From CAZOZK01 sp964584245 (lineage in GTDB: Bacteria; Patescibacteriota; Microgenomatia; UBA1400; PJMF01): a stretch of 14,808 nucleotides of DNA. Where the stretch lies: the NCBI GenBank assembly GCA_964584245.1, contig CAZOZK010000017.1:1-14808 (forward strand). The letters are read 5' to 3'. Below, in pieces: positions 12,988-14,808 of this stretch (positions are counted from its first letter, which is position 1; every line of letters starts with the position of its first letter). The notes below the pieces were generated by a model. That model was not told the DNA's origin and made no database searches. It saw nothing but the letters and a program-made list of their open reading frames with translations. Position numbers and translations under genes: made by a program.

Positions 12988-14632
12988 GGTAGCCGTTATT
13001 ATTCCAACATTTAATTCTGCAAGGACACTAGGTGCCTGTTTAGATTCAATCAAAAAACAATCACACAAAAATATTGAAATCATTGTTGTTGATAATAATT
13101 CAACAGATACTACGATTGCCATTGCTAGAAAATATACTTCAAAAATATATATTCAAGGTCCTGAAAGGAGCGCACAGAGAAATTACGGGGCAAGCAAGAC
13201 GAATGCTGATTTCCTTTTATTTGTTGATTCAGATATGATGCTCTCGAGAACTGTAGTTGCTGATAGTCTTGCAAAAATGAGCGAAACAGATTCGCAGATT
13301 GTTGTTATTCCCGAATTATCTTTTGGAACTAGTTTTTGGGCACAATGCAAAGCATTAGAACGATCTTTCTACAATGGAATTACTTGGATGGAGGCTGCAC
13401 GCTTCTTTACCAAAAAAATATTTGAGGAGTTTTCTGGCTATGATGAAAATAATACAGGAACCGAAGATTATGATCTGCCGCAACGAGTTATCTCTAAATA
13501 TGGCAGTACAATTCAATCTAGAATTGAGTCTGTTATCCTTCATGACGAAGGAAATTTATCTCTCCTGAAAACTCTGAAAAAAAAGTTTTATTATGCTCAT
13601 AATGTTTCTACATACAGCAGCAAAGTAGAGAATAGGGAAAATTATAAGTATCAAACAAGCATATTGAGAAGATATGCATTATTTTTTAGTAAACCAATCA
13701 TATTATTTAAAAATCCTTTTCTAGGGGTAGGAATGTTATTTATGAAAACCGCAGAATTTTTGTTTGGAGGTATGGGTTTTTTAAAAAATAAACTAGCTAG
13801 TGTAACAACAAAAGCAAAGCGCTTTATAACTATAGACGTAGAGTATCTATTGATCCCAAAACTGTTCATTTTTAAGAGTAATTTAATTTTTAAAAACAAT
13901 GTATATACTCTAGCTAATATGTTTGGTAGCAAGAAAAGAAGCCTTACAATTGCCGACAAAGAATATTATTTTGATACTCCTTTTTGTTTAAAAACTTTTT
14001 TCGCTGCATCATACGATTTTTATTCTGTAACCGAAAAGATATCTATTCTTAAAAAGAATAACCCTCTTATTATCGATATAGGTTCAAATGTAGGGCAGTT
14101 TCTTTTTGCGGTAAAAGAACACAAGCCAGAAGCAAAAGTTGTGTGTTTTGAACCAGATCCAACCATTTATAGTATTCTCAAACAGAACTCTAAGAACTAT
14201 AAAAATGTGGAAACAATTAATTGTGCGTTAGGAGAAAAAAGCGGAAACCTTAGTTTCTATAGAAATTTAGATTTTTCCGAGTGGTCTTCATTTTTAGAAG
14301 GTGTTAATGGCGATAATTATGAAACCATTACCGTAGAAGTTAAAAAGCCCGACAACATTTTAGACAAATACTCCCACATTGATCTGATTAAAATTGATGT
14401 AGAGGGCATGGAATTAAGTGTCTTAAAAGGAATGAGTGCTGCATTGAAAAATACTGAGTATGTTTTAATTGAGCTAAGTATAAATAGAAATATTGCAGAT
14501 TCAAAAGAAACTTTTGAGTTGCTCTTAAAAAGTGGTTTCACGCCATATCATTATGGAAGAATTTTTTCTGCAGGGAAATTTGAGAGACAAGGTGCAATTG
14601 ATATATTGTTTAAGAGAATTTCGAATAAATAA
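12977..14632 (+). CDS. Family 2 glycosyltransferase fused to an FkbM-type methyltransferase
   Basis: One uninterrupted 551-codon frame encodes two enzymes. Residues 1 to about 230 are a GT2 glycosyltransferase: VAVIIPTFNSARTL (5-18), VVDNNSTD (37-44), ERSAQRNYGASK, metal-binding DSD (84-86) and GTEDYDLPQR (161-170). Residues about 235-270 are hydrophobic or amphipathic and may dock on the membrane. Residues about 285-551 are an FkbM-family SAM methyltransferase, with LIIDIGSNVGQFLFAV (364-379), FEPDP (391-395), INCALGEKSGNL, and LIKIDVEGMELSVLKGM (470-486). All key motifs of both halves look intact. FkbM enzymes methylate hydroxyls of sugars or metabolites. The natural inference is that this protein adds a sugar and then O-methylates it or the growing glycan, possibly as an end cap. 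AAGG lies 8 nt before the ATG. Confidence 0.93.
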   Translation: MKNKVAVIIPTFNSARTLGACLDSIKKQSHKNIEIIVVDNNSTDTTIAIARKYTSKIYIQGPERSAQRNYGASKTNADFLLFVDSDMMLSRTVVADSLAKMSETDSQIVVIPELSFGTSFWAQCKALERSFYNGITWMEAARFFTKKIFEEFSGYDENNTGTEDYDLPQRVISKYGSTIQSRIESVILHDEGNLSLLKTLKKKFYYAHNVSTYSSKVENRENYKYQTSILRRYALFFSKPIILFKNPFLGVGMLFMKTAEFLFGGMGFLKNKLASVTTKAKRFITIDVEYLLIPKLFIFKSNLIFKNNVYTLANMFGSKKRSLTIADKEYYFDTPFCLKTFFAASYDFYSVTEKISILKKNNPLIIDIGSNVGQFLFAVKEHKPEAKVVCFEPDPTIYSILKQNSKNYKNVETINCALGEKSGNLSFYRNLDFSEWSSFLEGVNGDNYETITVEVKKPDNILDKYSHIDLIKIDVEGMELSVLKGMSAALKNTEYVLIELSINRNIADSKETFELLLKSGFTPYHYGRIFSAGKFERQGAIDILFKRISNK

Positions 14633-14673
14633 AAAGTAGTATTCATTTCTAAAAAAAAGATTCACAAAGTTGT

Positions 14674-14808
14674 ATGAAAAAAATGCCATTAGTTAGTCTA
14701 ATAATTGTTAACTACAATGGTTTGAAGTGGCTAAAAAAATGCTTACCATCAATAAAAAAACATGAGTACTCTAATTTAGAGGTTATTGTTGTTGATAATA
14801 ATTCTACA
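14674..14808 (+). CDS. Family 2 glycosyltransferase, N-terminal fragment cut by window edge
   Basis: Only 45 codons are visible, from the ATG at 14674 to the right edge. They read MKKMPLVSLIIVNYNGLKWL, then a helix, then LEVIVVDNNST, which is the standard GT2 opening (VSLIIVNYNG) and nucleotide-binding turn (VVDNNS). IIVNYNG starts are typical of rhamnosyltransferase-like GT2s, but this cannot be resolved from so short a piece. It lies 41 bp after the fusion gene, with no terminator between them, so it probably continues the same operon. Met4 is an alternative start; no ribosome-binding site is clear. Confidence 0.85.
   Translation, partial: MKKMPLVSLIIVNYNGLKWLKKCLPSIKKHEYSNLEVIVVDNNST

Noticed and set aside
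1..14808. CRISPR arrays, insertion sequences, toxin-antitoxin pairs and rRNA genes.
   Set aside because: No regularly spaced repeats, transposase motifs, paired toxin-antitoxin genes or rRNA sequences were found on either strand.

Overview
The window looks like a piece of a small, AT-rich bacterial genome. By eye it is roughly 60-65% A+T, tightly packed, with few clear Shine-Dalgarno sites. Two predicted promoters sit so close to their start codons that leaderless transcripts are plausible. TAA, TAG and TGA all end genes, so the standard bacterial code applies; a lineage that reads TGA as glycine is excluded. Both tRNA genes lack an encoded 3' CCA. Several glycosyltransferases resemble families I associate with Candidate Phyla Radiation bacteria (Patescibacteria, perhaps Microgenomates). 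That placement is an inference, not a proof.

Layout. Positions 1-6610 are entirely minus-strand genes. Read in the direction of transcription they are: an alpha/beta hydrolase of the proline iminopeptidase type, an unrecognised protein, a small OmdA-domain protein, a Nudix hydrolase, a YfcE-type phosphoesterase, a SAM methyltransferase, a one-helix membrane protein, a NodU/CmcH-type carbamoyltransferase, a 47-residue DUF5989-like membrane peptide, and an SGNH/GDSL hydrolase that runs off the left edge. The last six are nearly contiguous (4-bp overlap, then gaps of 9, 21, 9 and 6 bp) and look like one operon. Carbamoyltransferase, DUF5989-like peptide and SGNH hydrolase form a recurring neighbourhood, probably for decorating a surface polymer or secreted metabolite.

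The middle (6611-7899) holds minus-strand tRNA-His(GTG) and tRNA-Arg(TCT). Between them, on the plus strand, is a 232-residue protein with a sigma-70 region-4 domain followed by a second, diverged region-4-like repeat, and no core-binding region 2. It is the least conventional gene here.

From 7900 to the right edge everything is plus strand and reads as an envelope-glycan locus: an MFS transporter, a Wzx-like flippase, a DPM1-like GT2, a GT4, a SAM methyltransferase, a GT2-FkbM methyltransferase fusion, and the start of another GT2. From the flippase onward, genes overlap or nearly abut, apart from 41 bp before the last one. The likely scheme is glycan assembly on a lipid carrier by the glycosyltransferases, methylation by the two methyltransferases, and export by the flippase. 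The carbamoyltransferase/SGNH operon could add carbamoyl or remove acyl groups on the same product, although the two blocks are separate transcription units.
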